From Paguma larvata (taxonomy: Eukaryota; Chordata; Mammalia; Carnivora; Viverridae), in contig CM057841.1 of the NCBI GenBank assembly GCA_030068075.1, positions 41,209,030-41,273,029 on the forward strand: a stretch of 64,000 nt of DNA. Reading direction: 5' to 3'. The notes beneath the pieces are model-generated. The model did no database searches. It had not been told where the DNA came from and saw only the letters and a program-made list of their open reading frames with translations. The position numbers and the translations under genes are program-made. Positions 54,320-64,000 of this stretch are shown here, piece by piece; position 1 is the stretch's first letter, and each line of letters opens with the position of its first letter.

Positions 54320-54800
54320 ACAGTCAAAGTCCTGACAATGGCCCCCAAGGCCACCAGCTGCATCACCTACCCGTCCATCCTTGTTCTTGCTTCTCTCCCC
54401 CTTGAGGACTCCAAGCCCCCACCTCACCTCCTCACGCTTCTTCAGATGCCCCAGATCTCCTCTCAGTTCAGGCCCTCTGCCAGGATGCTCCCATGCCCTT
54501 CCCTGGTAGCATCCTGAGCTGCCCTCCCTTCCTTCCGGTCGTTCTTCAAAAACCACCTTCTCAGGAAGTCCTTGCCTAGCCAGTCTGTTCTGAACTGATG
54601 ACTCCACCCCTACTGGTGCTTCAACTCCTTCTTCCCTGAACATCTTACTCCTTGGCAGTCAGTTAGGTGACAAACTCAGTATTTTACTTTTTTGAGATGT
54701 TTATTATCTTGCTTCTTGCCCAATAGAACATCAGCTTTATGGGGGTGTCATTTTGTCTGTTTTGTTCACTGCTGGATCTCTAGCCCTTAGGAATTCATTC
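54320..54800 (+). mobile_element. L2 3' portion
   Basis: TCTTCAGATGCCCCAG, GTTCTTCAAAAACCACCTTCTCAGGAAGTCC and TGTCATTTTGTCTGTTTTGTTCACTGCTGGATCTCTAGCCC follow L2 closely. On the opposite strand a 172-codon frame (54125-54643) crosses this L2 and is therefore not credible as a gene. Confidence 0.75.
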
Positions 54801-54810
54801 ATGGATGGAT

Positions 54811-54880
54811 AGAAGGAAGGAAGGAAGGAAGGAAGGAAGGAAGGAAGGAAGGAAGGAAGGAGGAAAGGAGGGAGGGAAGG
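54811..54880. repeat. (GAAG)n microsatellite
   Basis: About twelve GAAG units, then imperfect GGAGG units. Confidence 0.95.
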
Positions 54881-54904
54881 GAATGTGTAAACATACATTT
54901 ATGT

Positions 54905-55065
54905 CATCTGGTGACACTGTTATCTCCATCTTACAGATACAGAAATAGGATCCAGATGTCACAATGATGAGCCCAAAGGCAAAGAAACAGAAAATGATCA
55001 AAATAACTAGAATGCAGGTTTTACTCCAAATTCCATGTCATTCCCATCATGCATGCTGCCTTCAA
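54905..55065 (-). mobile_element. MIR, antisense, degraded
   Basis: TATCTCCATCTTACAGATACAGAAATAGG is the antisense MIR core, followed by weak matches. Confidence 0.5.
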
Positions 55066-55484
55066 AAATTGCTGCTTGTCAGATACCTTCAGAAAGGGGA
55101 TTAGAATCTTACAGAACGTTGGAGATGTACAAATCCTTCAAAGAGCAGGTCAACAAGCCAATTAAATAACTGTAAGGTATCCACACGTGGGCCAAATCCA
55201 TTGCCTTTGTTTTGCACATTCCAAACATGCACTGTGCTGTCACAAGTGGAAATGTGAGACAACTTCCCTTTGGATGCAACCGATACACGCCCACCACTGC
55301 CCCTAGTGGATGCTACCTGTAACAGGTATGTTCATAGGTAACTGGCCCCCCCTGCCCTTCCCTCCAACCATGTCTAGCCCAGATCTTACACTTGTAATCA
55401 CACAATTACATTTGTAAATATTTATGTGTACGGCAAATTTTCTTTAGGAACAATATTGTTTCCAACAGGAACCATCAAAACACA
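55066..55484. other. unassigned DNA
   Basis: No gene or named repeat recognised. Confidence 0.35.
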
Positions 55485-55720
55485 GCTTACAATGAAATAA
55501 TAACTACCAATATCAGATGCTAATTTTTTAGCACACATTATCAAATGCAACCCCTAATAACCCTGTATGCACCCTCATGCCCATTTGGCAGATGAGGAAA
55601 CTGAAGCTCAGGGAAGTAAGTGCATCATGGTCCCGCTCTTAGGAAGTGATGGAGTCACAATTTAAATCTAAACAAATCGATCTATTATTTCGCCCACACA
55701 AACTGTTTCACCACTTTGGG
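55485..55720 (-). mobile_element. MIR, antisense, nearly full length
   Basis: ACCCCTAATAACCCTGTATGC, GCCCATTTGGCAGATGAGGAAACTGAAGCTCAGGGAAG match antisense MIR well. Confidence 0.9.
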
Positions 55721-55849
55721 AGCTCTGAGAAACCTATAATCAAAACTTCTCCTGGAAACAAGACAGAATTAGTCCAGCAAGCCAACTTAAGACCCGTTCA
55801 TTTCCCAGATAAATTCACAAATTCATTAGCAAATATGTAGAAACTTGTA

Positions 55850-56300
55850 GCAATTATGTTGCCTCAAATTTGTTTAATGAACAACAACTCAGCAAAGCAG
55901 AAATGCAGCTCAGAGACTCTTTTATTAATATTTTTCTCTATATAAATCTACCAATGTGTCAAGATAACGATAACAAATCATTAATAAGACAACACCTTCC
56001 TGAATCTGCACATTTAGGTCCCGACCTTGGGATCCATAGAGTCTGGCACAAACACATTGCCTTAGCTTCCCTTCATATCAGCTGTGACAACCAGGGCGAG
56101 ACTAATTCAGCCCAGGCGCTATGTTGACGATCATTTGTTTTTTAAGTGACACACATATTTCATATTCTCAATGCACAATCGACCTGCATGAGTGTTGCCA
56201 TTAATATTCACAACGTGGCTGTGACAAACAGAAGCACGTTCACAGGACTATTCACATTTTGAGTTTTTCAAGGAAAAAGAACGGGCTGTTGCTTAGTAAA
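55850..56300. promoter_or_regulatory. repeat-free AT-rich block: candidate conserved non-coding element
   Basis: No recognisable repeat. Motifs include GATAACGATAACAAATCATTAATAAG (55967-55992), GACTAATTCAG, GTTGCCATTAATATTCACAACG and TTTTTTAAGTGACAC. Regulatory function is inferred. Confidence 0.3.
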
Positions 56301-56847
56301 GATGCTATTGGTAACACGACAAAAGCCCCCTGCAAAGAAGCTTAAGCAGAAAAAAGGAAATCCATTGGCATGATACCCTCATAACTCAAAAACAAGCAAC
56401 AAAGGCAGGCCTCAAGTAGTGCTGGAAGGAGAAATAGAAGACCAGTCAGCAACACAGGCCACAGTATCTCCCTGCCTTCGCTTCTTTCCAGATAATCCCT
56501 ACGCCTTCTCTTTCCCCTCTCTCTCCCTTTACAGAGCAGTTCCCATCTGCTCATGCACAGAACGGCCGCCAGGGCTCCAGGGTTTATGTGCCTGCAGTTT
56601 GAGCAACATTCTAACAACTGCTAAGTACAAATCTTCAGAGAAGACATTGAGAAGACCCAGTTTTGTTCATATGATCTTCCGTGGTCCCTGGAGATCACAC
56701 ACTAAAGATCATATGGACCTGGGGTGAGGTCAATATGAGAGACGTGTTTGGACTCTGGGTGGATGAACCCCTGAAAAGTTATCTCCCACCAGGGTGATTG
56801 GTCTCAGGAAGTTCTTAGGCAACAATAATTTTCTCAAAATTGCTTCT
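56301..56847. other. unassigned DNA
   Basis: No gene or named repeat recognised. Opposed frames at 56342-56727 overlap and lack domains. Confidence 0.35.
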
Positions 56848-57815
56848 TCTTCCCAGTACTCACTCAATAAACACTTACTAAATGCCCACTAAGTGCCAAG
56901 CAATCAGCCCTAACCAAGGGACATGCAGTCTGGAAGGAGACACTATCAGGCATTATAAGGCTGTGTGGAAGCTAATATGATAGGACAAATCATGGGATAT
57001 TATGGGGTGAACATAAATAATTTAGCCCAAGATGGGGAGGGTGGATGAGTGGGGTTGGGGCGGGGGGAGGGGTGTGGATAGAGCCGAGATAGGATGTTTC
57101 TCAGAGGAGGAAAGACTGACCTGACATTTGGAAGATGAATAAAAATTAACCAGGTTATAAAAGAGCAGAGTGGGTGATTCTGGATAAAAGGAATGTGGAG
57201 GTAAAGGCACCGAGTTGTCAGGAAGCAAGAAGTTGGGAGAAACCCAGGGATTCGGGCTGGAAAGATAAAATGAGGCCAGTGCATGAAGAAGCTTGGGTGC
57301 CGAACTACACACCTTGCAAATGGCTCAACAGTTCTAAACGTTAACTTAATAGAACCGAAGGCAGCCTGCCAAGAAGGTAAATTTAGCAAATGTTGCCTTT
57401 TATATGTTCCTTTTGGAGAGTCACAATTCACATCAGCATATTAAAGGCTCTGAGACGTCCTGCAACAAACACACAACAAAAGCACCAGGTTAACTTGGTT
57501 TAACCCAGGGTTTCCCAAATGTATCAAATTATGAATGTCATTCCTAGCTCATCCCCTATGAAACATGCATGAATCCAGCTGGAGAGATGCAGCTTTGAGG
57601 CAACGAGGAGCCCACTGGAGAGTTTTAAAAAGCAGAGTGAAATGACCCCTCTCTCCTTTAGAAATGACCTACAGCCTGCTGCAGAGAATGGAACCAAGGA
57701 GTGTAAGCCAAGATGCTGGGAGACTTGTTAGGGACTGCTCTAACGATCTAAGGGAGAGATGACGGGGACCTAAACTGAGGCAGGGGCAGTAGAGATGCTG
57801 TAGCTGGGAACAATC
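56848..57815 (-). mobile_element. L2, long antisense copy
   Basis: CTCAATAAACACTTACTAAATGCCCACTAAGTGCC starts the antisense 3' end, and GAAGATGAATAAAAATTAACC, GAGGCCAGTGCATGAAGAAG, CCCACTGGAGAGTTTTAAAAAGCAGAGTGAAATGACC and AGGGAGAGATGACGGGGACC follow in L2 order for nearly 1 kb. A stretch around 57350-57590 does not match and may be inserted. A 143-codon - strand frame (57000-57431) lies inside but shows no intact L2 enzyme motif. Confidence 0.75.
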
Positions 57816-58274
57816 ACAGTTGTCTAAGATCCTAATACAGATGGCTGCTCCATGACAGGCTACATTTAGGAAAATAAAAAATGAGCGTGAGACGGAACTT
57901 TATTACGGGAGCCAAGAATGGAAGCGCTAGCAGGGGGCAGGACAATTACCAAGCGTTGACTGTAACTCTCCGGCTTATAAAGGATCTGACATTTCAAAAA
58001 GGACAATGCCCCTCTACTGTGGAACTGTACAGTCTGCCCTCGAGGAAGGACCGCGCCCCGAGCAGTCCTGACTGCTGGCCTGGTTTACAGATCGATCCAG
58101 TTCACCAGAGGTTTTCTCATCAAAGAGCAAGTCTGCAGTGGACAATCAAAAGGGAAACGGAACGGCAGCCTGCAGAATTTACCTCTTCTTCCCCATGCGC
58201 ATTTTAATTAAGCACTTGTTATGTGCTAAGTTTATCCGGGTACTTTGAAATTTTCTTTTTTGGTGTGTCCGTCA
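57816..58274. other. unassigned DNA
   Basis: No named repeat. The 108-codon + strand frame at 57881-58207 has no recognisable domain. Confidence 0.3.
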
Positions 58275-58735
58275 TGTATCACTAGATTACAAGGTATCCC
58301 AAAACTTACTGGCTTCAAACAACAAAGATTTATTATTGCCATGATTATACGGGTTAGCTGGACTCACCGGGTGGTTCTTCTATCTACATGATGTCAACAA
58401 GAGTCGCCGTCACCTGGAGGCTTGATGGGGCCTGGACCAGCCATGATGGGCTCTCCATGTAGCCATGTAGCTGACACACGGTGCTGGCTGCGAGCTGGGA
58501 GTTCAGCTGGGGCTCTTTTCTGCGATATTCGTATTCTCTTCTACAGACCCTCTCCTGGGGCTAGGCCTGGGCTTCCTCAGAACACGGTGGATGTGTCCCA
58601 AGCCCCAACTCACATGTCTTTACCAAGATCTGCTGTGTCACGCTTGCCAGAGGCCCATTGGCCAGGACATGTCACATAGCCAAGTCTAGTATCTACGTGA
58701 GAGGGGCCATGAATACCGGGAGATTATTCCTGACA
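58275..58735 (-). mobile_element. MLT1-like LTR, antisense
   Basis: CCCAAAACTTACTGGCTTCAAACAACAAAGATTTATTATTGCCATGATTATACGGGTTAGCTGG, GCGAGCTGGGAGTTCAGCTGGGGCTC, CCCATTGGCCAGGACATGTCACATAGCC follow the same old LTR family as 21360-21690. Confidence 0.6.
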
Positions 58736-58934
58736 ACATGTATGATACGTAGTATGTGTGAAAATATACCACACTTTACAAATTATACATGGTACAGATA
58801 ATAAACCCTATGATGAATTCCTGTATCTATCTACATTATTTTAGGATGAAATAAGGTCTAACTGAAAAAGAGTTGTGAAGAGAAACTAACACCAAATGTA
58901 CAGATGTATAAAAATAATTTGGGAATAATTAATT

Positions 58935-59100
58935 TAAAAAGCACAGATTTGGGGGTCAGAAGGGCAAGGTTCATTCCAAGGCCTGTTTCGTGTTTCCTTC
59001 GATGTGTGTTTTAGTAAAATATTTGCGCTCAATTCCTCATCTGAGAAATGTGGTGGTAAAAACTGACTTGCAGGGTAAGGAGAGGGATTTAAAATAAAGA
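58935..59100 (+). mobile_element. MIR, degraded
   Basis: AAGCACAGATTTGGGGGTCAGAAGGGCAAGGTTC and CAATTCCTCATCTGAGAAATGTGG follow MIR. Confidence 0.5.
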
Positions 59101-59164
59101 GAGATATGTCTGTACAGAAAATAAGTTTAGTGTCACCAATGTAGCAAAACAGACATATTCATGT

Positions 59165-59800
59165 CTTTTTGTTCCTTTTTAACCTTTATGCTTCCATGTA
59201 AATATATCAAACTGCAACATTTTAATCAAAGTGTATACAAAATCGTATTTTGATATTATATGTATTTTAAATCAGTCCCTGTTTCTACATAGGCCTTGTG
59301 TTTAGCCTTTTTCATGGCTGTGAAGTATTCTACTATGTCGACACACTATAGTGGAACCCGTTTCCTATTTTTGTGCATTTGCGTTACTTCTTGTTTTCAC
59401 TCTTGTATATTACATGAATCCCTATTTAAACTGTTCCTCTTTTAAGATTATTCTCTCGGGGCACCTGAGTGGCTCAGTTGGTTAAGCATCTGACTCTTGA
59501 TTTCAGCTCAGGTCGTGATCTCACGGCTCATGACTTGGAGCCGTACATCAGGCTCCATGCTGATAGCACAGAGCCTGCTTAGGATTCTCTCTCTCCCTCT
59601 CCCTGCCCCTCCCTTGCTGATACTCTCTATCAAAATAAATAAAGAAAAGTTAAAAAAAAAGATTATTCATAGTAATTCTTAGAACTGATATTCTAAGGTT
59701 AAAAAAATACGTGAAAATATATAGAATGTGATATGCACTGCTAACAGTCCTCCAAAGTAGGCGTGCCTGTGCCAACACGATGTCACCAACAGTGGGCTTT
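59165..59800 (-). mobile_element. old L1 3' region, antisense, split by a SINE
   Basis: GCCTTTTTCATGGCTGTGAAGTATTCTACTATG before the SINE and GCTAACAGTCCTCCAAAGTAGGCGTGCCTGTGCC ... CACCAACAGTGG after it are antisense L1 3' blocks in order. Confidence 0.6.
59458..59657 (+). mobile_element. CAN-SINE inside the L1
   Basis: GGGGCACCTGAGTGGCTCAGTTGGTTAAGC, GACTTGGAGCCGTACATCAGGC, GATAGCACAGAGCCTGC, CT tract, AATAAATAAAGAAAAGTTAAAAAA. AAGATTATTC at 59444-59453 and 59658-59667 is the target-site duplication. Confidence 0.95.
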
Positions 59801-60268
59801 TATAATTTTCTTTGTTTTATTTTGTTTTGATTTTTGTTTGACAGAGATAAAGTATACGCTCTACCTCCTGTCCAAATCTCAGGGTGTCTGTGTTATATCA
59901 CGCAGCTACAATACAAGAGCGTGCTAATGTGTGTACTTCAAAATTCTTCCAGAGATTTTTAAAGATGGATAAAGTGACTATTATTATTACTATAAACTGA
60001 TGCAGACACTTTGAGTACTGAAAGAGTCTGGTCAAGTCTGGAGTAGCTTTACTGATTTTTTTTTAATAGAGAAGCACACATTTTCTCCTTCATCAGTTTT
60101 CACCCTGAGAAGTAAATAACCATTCATTCAGAAAAAAAGGAAAAGAAAAACAACTTCTAGAAGGCGATCGTATGAAGGTGCTGGACTGGGTGCTGGAGGG
60201 AGGTGGCACCTGGGAGTGAGCATACGACACACATGGAACACACATTTGTTCATGTGCATTGCAACACT
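59801..60268. other. unassigned DNA
   Basis: No gene. TTTGTTTTATTTTGTTTTGATTTTTGTTTG at 59810-59840 is a T-rich low-complexity run. Confidence 0.35.
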
Positions 60269-60283
60269 CAGAAATTGTAATTT

Positions 60284-60495
60284 TTTTTGATGTTTTTTTA
60301 ATTTATTTTTGAGACAAGAGAGGCAGAGCATGAGCAGAGGAAGGGCAGAGAGAGGGAGAGACACAGAATCTGAAGCAGGCTCCAGGCTTCGAGCTGTCAG
60401 CACAGAGCCCAAAGAGGGGCTCAAACTCACAAACCGTGAGATCATGGTCTGAGCTGAAGTTGGGCGCTTACCTGACTGGGCCACCCAGGTGCCCC
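60284..60495 (-). mobile_element. CAN-SINE, antisense, with a perfect target-site duplication
   Basis: T-rich tail, GA tract, CAGGCTCCAGGCTTCGAGCTGTCAGCACAGAGCCC, GGGGCTCAAACTCACAAACCG, TGGGCCACCCAGGTGCCCC. CAGAAATTGTAATTT at 60269-60283 and 60496-60510 is identical over 15 bases, which suggests recent insertion. Confidence 0.97.
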
Positions 60496-60510
60496 CAGAA
60501 ATTGTAATTT

Positions 60511-61574
60511 CTGAGAGTTATGTAGGAATCTAAAATATTAATGGAACACATGTAGGTGCAAGCCATGGATTCCCGTGTGGGGGCTGTTCAAGGCAGGTGA
60601 GAGGCCTTCCCGAGAAGAGGCTGTGGAAGGGAAGAGCAGATGTTACGGGCACCTGCTATGTGCTTGGCACAGTGTCAAGTCAGGAACGGTCCTGAGGCTC
60701 TCCAAGGAACAGCGCTAATCCCATGAAAATTCACATAAGAAGGATCAAAAGGCTCAAGGGCATGAGGTTGGCCCTTTCCTGGAGGTAATCAAGTCTGTTA
60801 CGGAATGAAAAGGCCTGAGCAGGTCCCTGAGCAACAGGAAGGACTCGGCCTTGCAGGGGTGAGGGGCAAAAGCAAGCCGCAAGCCGCAAGCCCGGGAGGG
60901 GTAGGAGCTCTTGCATCGGCTTGGCAGGAAGCTTTTCCCTCTTCGGTTCCCAAAACGCCTGTCCTCTGGATGCACACGCAGCCAGGTGACACCAGTCACC
61001 GAACCAGGACCACACCCGTTCAGGGACAATTCTGAGTTAAGTGCTGTTGTCTGGGCCTCCTCCTCCGAGCTGAGCCGCTGGAGAAGAACAGTTTGGAGAA
61101 GATAAAGCAGGGTAATTCCGTGCTAGTTCAGCACGCTTGACTCTCCATGAGCTCTCCCACACTTGCCAGGTGATACACCCAGCTGGGGCACTCAGGCAGC
61201 TGGAGGGCCCTTGGCCCACTCACCCTAGAGACGTGGATTTGGTGGGTCGGGGGAGAGGGCGGAATCCCAGGGGGTCCCCGTGACCCACCTCTGCATTGAC
61301 GCCACGATGCACATCTTTTAAGGCAGCAGTCGTCAACACCACAGGGAGTCACGGCCCGGCCTGTGGCACACTGAGCACACACGCACCGGCTCTTCAGCCC
61401 CGGACGTCTGCTCCTGCAGCTCCGCCCTGGTACTGTGAGACAGTCCTCGTGACCATGCTCATGCCTCCCAAAGTTTGGGAGTTACCGCTCTGGATGCCCA
61501 GTGATCTTCCAGGAAAGTGAAGACATCAAAGCACAGCACAGTGGGCACAGCCACAGGGGTCCCAACTCTTTCTC
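60511..61574. other. unassigned, moderately GC-rich DNA
   Basis: AAGCCGCAAGCCGCAAGCCC (60875-60894) is a small CpG-bearing tandem repeat. CpG is somewhat more frequent than elsewhere, but I would not call a CpG island. Many overlapping frames at 60731-61520 lack domains. Confidence 0.35.
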
Positions 61575-61720
61575 CCTGGGGCAACGTCAGGCCTCTCTGA
61601 GCCTCAGTTTCTCCAACTGTAAAGGGGATGAAATGATTCCCACCTCACGGGGTTGCCGGGATGCATAGGAAATGCTGGCTGTTTAAGGTCTGATCCCATG
61701 CCAGGTACTCAGGTACTGGA
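61575..61720 (+). mobile_element. MIR
   Basis: CCTCTCTGAGCCTCAGTTTCTCCAACTGTAAAGGGGATGAAATGATTCCCACCTCACGGGG matches MIR well. Confidence 0.9.
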
Positions 61721-63763
61721 AGGCGTGAGCAGAAAGGTCAGAGCTTCCTGAAAGAGGGGGCTCGAGATGGCCTTAGGGGACTAATACTTTAATAAGAAAA
61801 GGGGAGTTTCGGGGGGCATTCTGGGGATGGGAGTGTAGAGAGCTGGAACGGAAGCAGAGGACCAGGATGGGAAGTGAGCACAGGACACTCCAGCCAGCAG
61901 ACAGGGAGGGAGAGAACGAGGAGCCTGGAAACCAGCTGTGTGACACTGGGTCTTCCAGGGCCTGTGCGGCACACATGGCGACACGCAGCGGACGCCACAG
62001 GGGAAGCTTCCCCTACGTGCAGCTAGTACCTCTGCGCAGCCAAGATCAGAACAAGAAAGCCATCTGCCTGGCTGCACACAAGACAACCTTCACCTTCCTG
62101 GTTTCAGGTCACGTTGGTCACATTAATTCACCCTTCTTGAGCTGAGAGTCATTCTTCAGGCTCAGTGGCAGCCCAAGGGATACATACATACAGTTTGCAT
62201 GTCTATGTCCCTAACAATGGTCACCTTTCAGCTTCCTTGGGGCTCCATCCACCTGACCAGGAAATTTTTTGCTCAGCTGATCTCACATCAGACATGACAC
62301 TGTCACTTGCACGGCACCTGTCTGCGGACCGATATAAGTTTCCTCATTATGCCATCTTCTCCATCAGCCTGGGGTCCTCAGATGGGAACAGGATGGTGGC
62401 TACTTTGTCCTCCTCTTGATGGAGGCAAAGGCAGGAAGAAGCTATTTGGAGAGTGGCTCCGAGAGAAGCTGGGTCCCAGAAATGTTGCTGAGCATTCAAG
62501 TCTCTGGTTTGAAGGGCTCCAGGGCCAGTTTCGGCACCTGCGCCTCCCGTGGTTTGCTTATTTAAGGTTCGCTAGACTGAGCTCCGCCATGACTGGGATC
62601 TCCATTGTTTCTGATAACCACTGTGTCCCCAGCAGGTGAAAAGATTTCAGGCCTATCATGGACACTCAGTAGCTTGGCTTCAGTCTCTAATACTGTCAGC
62701 TAAAGCAAGCTGATAGTCTGTTTCCACCAGCAGCATTCCCCAAATCGTGTGCTGAAAGCATCTTCTATCCGTTCCGAGGGTTGGCGTCAATGTTTCTCTC
62801 TCAACCCAGCACCTGGTGTGACTCGGAGGCATTCTGCACATTGACGTGGCCAGGAAGTCCCCCTTCTTCTACCTCGCCTCTGTGCGAGCCAGTCTCAACT
62901 GCCGGAAATAAGGTGTGTGTACCTCGGGGACAGTATCAGACTGAAAGACCCTGTGAGGGGTGCGTGCTGCCCTTCACATCACCACCGCCGTCCCTGGGCT
63001 TGGGGGGGCTCCAACAACACCCACCAGGACACTGAACGTTCTGTGACAGGTTATCAGTCACTAAGCTACTGCTCGAGGATGCCGCTTCTGGCTTCTGATT
63101 TTATTTTGTCTTTATTGGGGTTCTGTACATCTGTTTTTTTTTTTTTTTTTCTAATAAAGTATTTTATAAATGGGTTTGGGTTTGACATGGAATCTAATCC
63201 CAGTGTAAGGATTTAGGGATGTCTGCAGGTCAGGAGAGACAGAAGAATGAGGCCATTCCTGTAGAGGATCCCCCCACCTCCCATCTCCTTACTGCCCCGG
63301 TGTGGCCAGACAGACAAGAGCCTGAAAGTTCCAGATCCTGCTTCTTCTGCCCAGAGGTGGAGAGAAGGTGGAGCCACATTCCTGCCTCAGGCACAGCGTT
63401 CAGGACTGAGGGGTAGAGAAGGGCTTGGCCCTGAGAGAGAGGCAGGTCTACCCTTCCCCAGCACAGCAGCCCTACTTGCACTGGAGAGCCCAGGGCTCTC
63501 CCCCAACACGGCCCAGCTCCTAGGGCCACCCCAGACCCCACGCCAAGGTCAGCAGCCTCTTCCCAGACCCAGCAAGGATGGCACTTAGCACTCATCAAAG
63601 GGATTCTGGATAGAACCAAAAGCACTTACAGAATATCGTTCTGAACAGGAACAACCTGCATAGAGAGCTAAGGGGGTTTCTCCAAGCCCCCCATGGCCCC
63701 CACCTGGTGGCACAGAGCCAGCAGTACAGCGCCAGTGTCTCTTTCCCCCAAACACTGTTGTTT
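61721..63763. other. unassigned, moderately GC-rich DNA
   Basis: Two kilobases without a transposon I can name. Frames up to 131 codons on both strands overlap and lack domains. A run of 17 T at 63134-63150 is followed directly by CTAATAAAG. An exon of an unrecognised gene cannot be excluded. Confidence 0.3.
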
Positions 63764-63780
63764 CTTTTTAATGTTTATTT

Positions 63781-63817
<37 letters not shown>

Positions 63818-63989
63818 CGCAAGAAAGCAAGCAAGCGGGAGAGGGGCAGAGAGAGGGAGAAAGAGGATCCAAACTGGGCTCTGCACTGACAACAGAGTCT
63901 GTTGCGGGGCCCGAACTCACGAACTGAGAGATCGCGTCCTGAGCAGAAGCTGGACGCTCCATGAACTGAACCACCCAGGTGCCCCCCCC
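63764..63989 (-). mobile_element. CAN-SINE, antisense, at the window edge
   Basis: TTTTTAATGTTTATTTATTTGAGAG tail, (GA)n, GGGCTCTGCACTGACAACAGAGTC, GGGGCCCGAACTCACGAAC, TGAACCACCCAGGTGCCCCCCCC. The right flank is only about 10 bases, so the target-site duplication cannot be judged. Confidence 0.95.
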
Positions 63990-64000
63990 GCTGAACTCTG

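Noticed and set aside
54125..54643. 172-codon open frame on the - strand, the longest in the window
   Set aside because: It runs through a recognisable L2 copy read in the opposite direction, is low in domain-like features, and starts and ends without splice or UTR context.
57000..57431. 143-codon - strand frame in the L2
   Set aside because: It lies in a degraded L2 and I see no reverse transcriptase or endonuclease motif. A proline- and leucine-rich composition is typical of such shadow frames.
60800..61100. Possible CpG island
   Set aside because: CpG is only slightly raised over a short length, and no promoter or exon structure is visible.
63134..63160. Poly-T then AATAAAG as a processed pseudogene tail
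   Set aside because: No cDNA-like sequence lies on either side and no target-site duplication is visible.

Overview
This is vertebrate genomic DNA, and I see no intact protein-coding gene, rRNA or tRNA gene, operon or CRISPR array in it. All open frames are short, overlap mutually on both strands and mostly cross recognisable repeats. The only stretch resembling a known protein is the ORF2 C-terminus carried by a 5'-truncated L1 at about 8.1 kb. I read the window as intergenic or deep intronic, and I cannot say which gene it belongs to.

The organism is a carnivoran, most likely a cat-like one (Felidae/Feliformia). I count 19 copies of a tRNA-derived SINE with the CAN-SINE layout: a tRNA-like head containing GGTGGCTCAG, then GTTCGAGCCCC, then a CT-rich tract and an AATAAA(C)ATT A-rich tail. 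Most copies carry the block GCTGACAGCTCAGAGCCTGG, which I associate with feliform subfamilies rather than dog copies. Two truncated L1 3' ends (8.1 kb and 45.5 kb) end in the GGGCACGTGTTGGGATGA-type segment and A-rich tail typical of carnivoran L1. Older mammal-wide repeats fill much of the rest: about 30 MIR fragments, several L2 fragments, antisense L1M remnants, MER20, MER5A and other hAT elements, and MLT1/ERVL-type LTRs. All family names come from remembered consensus patterns, not from a database search, so subfamily names are approximate.

Layout. 0-10 kb: AT-rich DNA with two SINEs, an old antisense L1, a MIR, an L2 end, the young L1 3' end and compound TG/GA microsatellites. 10-21 kb: an MLT1-like LTR, a long repeat-free block (10.5-11.2 kb) that looks like a candidate conserved regulatory element, MER20, a rearranged SINE, an antisense L1, an ERVL-type LTR, and hAT and MIR fragments. 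21-35 kb: SINEs, MIRs, an antisense MLT1-like LTR, a second copy of the hAT seen at 17.9 kb, and long unassigned stretches. 35-46 kb: a nested SINE-in-L1 insertion with a perfect target-site duplication, a back-to-back MIR pair, and L2 copies. 46-50.4 kb: a cluster of four SINEs and a degraded ERVL/MaLR provirus fragment that still shows a tRNA-Leu-type primer-binding site. 50-60 kb: two sister copies of one old DNA transposon, each interrupted by its own SINE, then L2, MIR, MLT1 and L1 remnants. 60-64 kb: slightly more GC-rich DNA with two SINEs and a MIR.

Because nothing here encodes a pathway, the informative content is the order of transposon insertions and a handful of repeat-free, homeodomain-motif-rich stretches that could be regulatory. 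I did not find an undescribed biological system.
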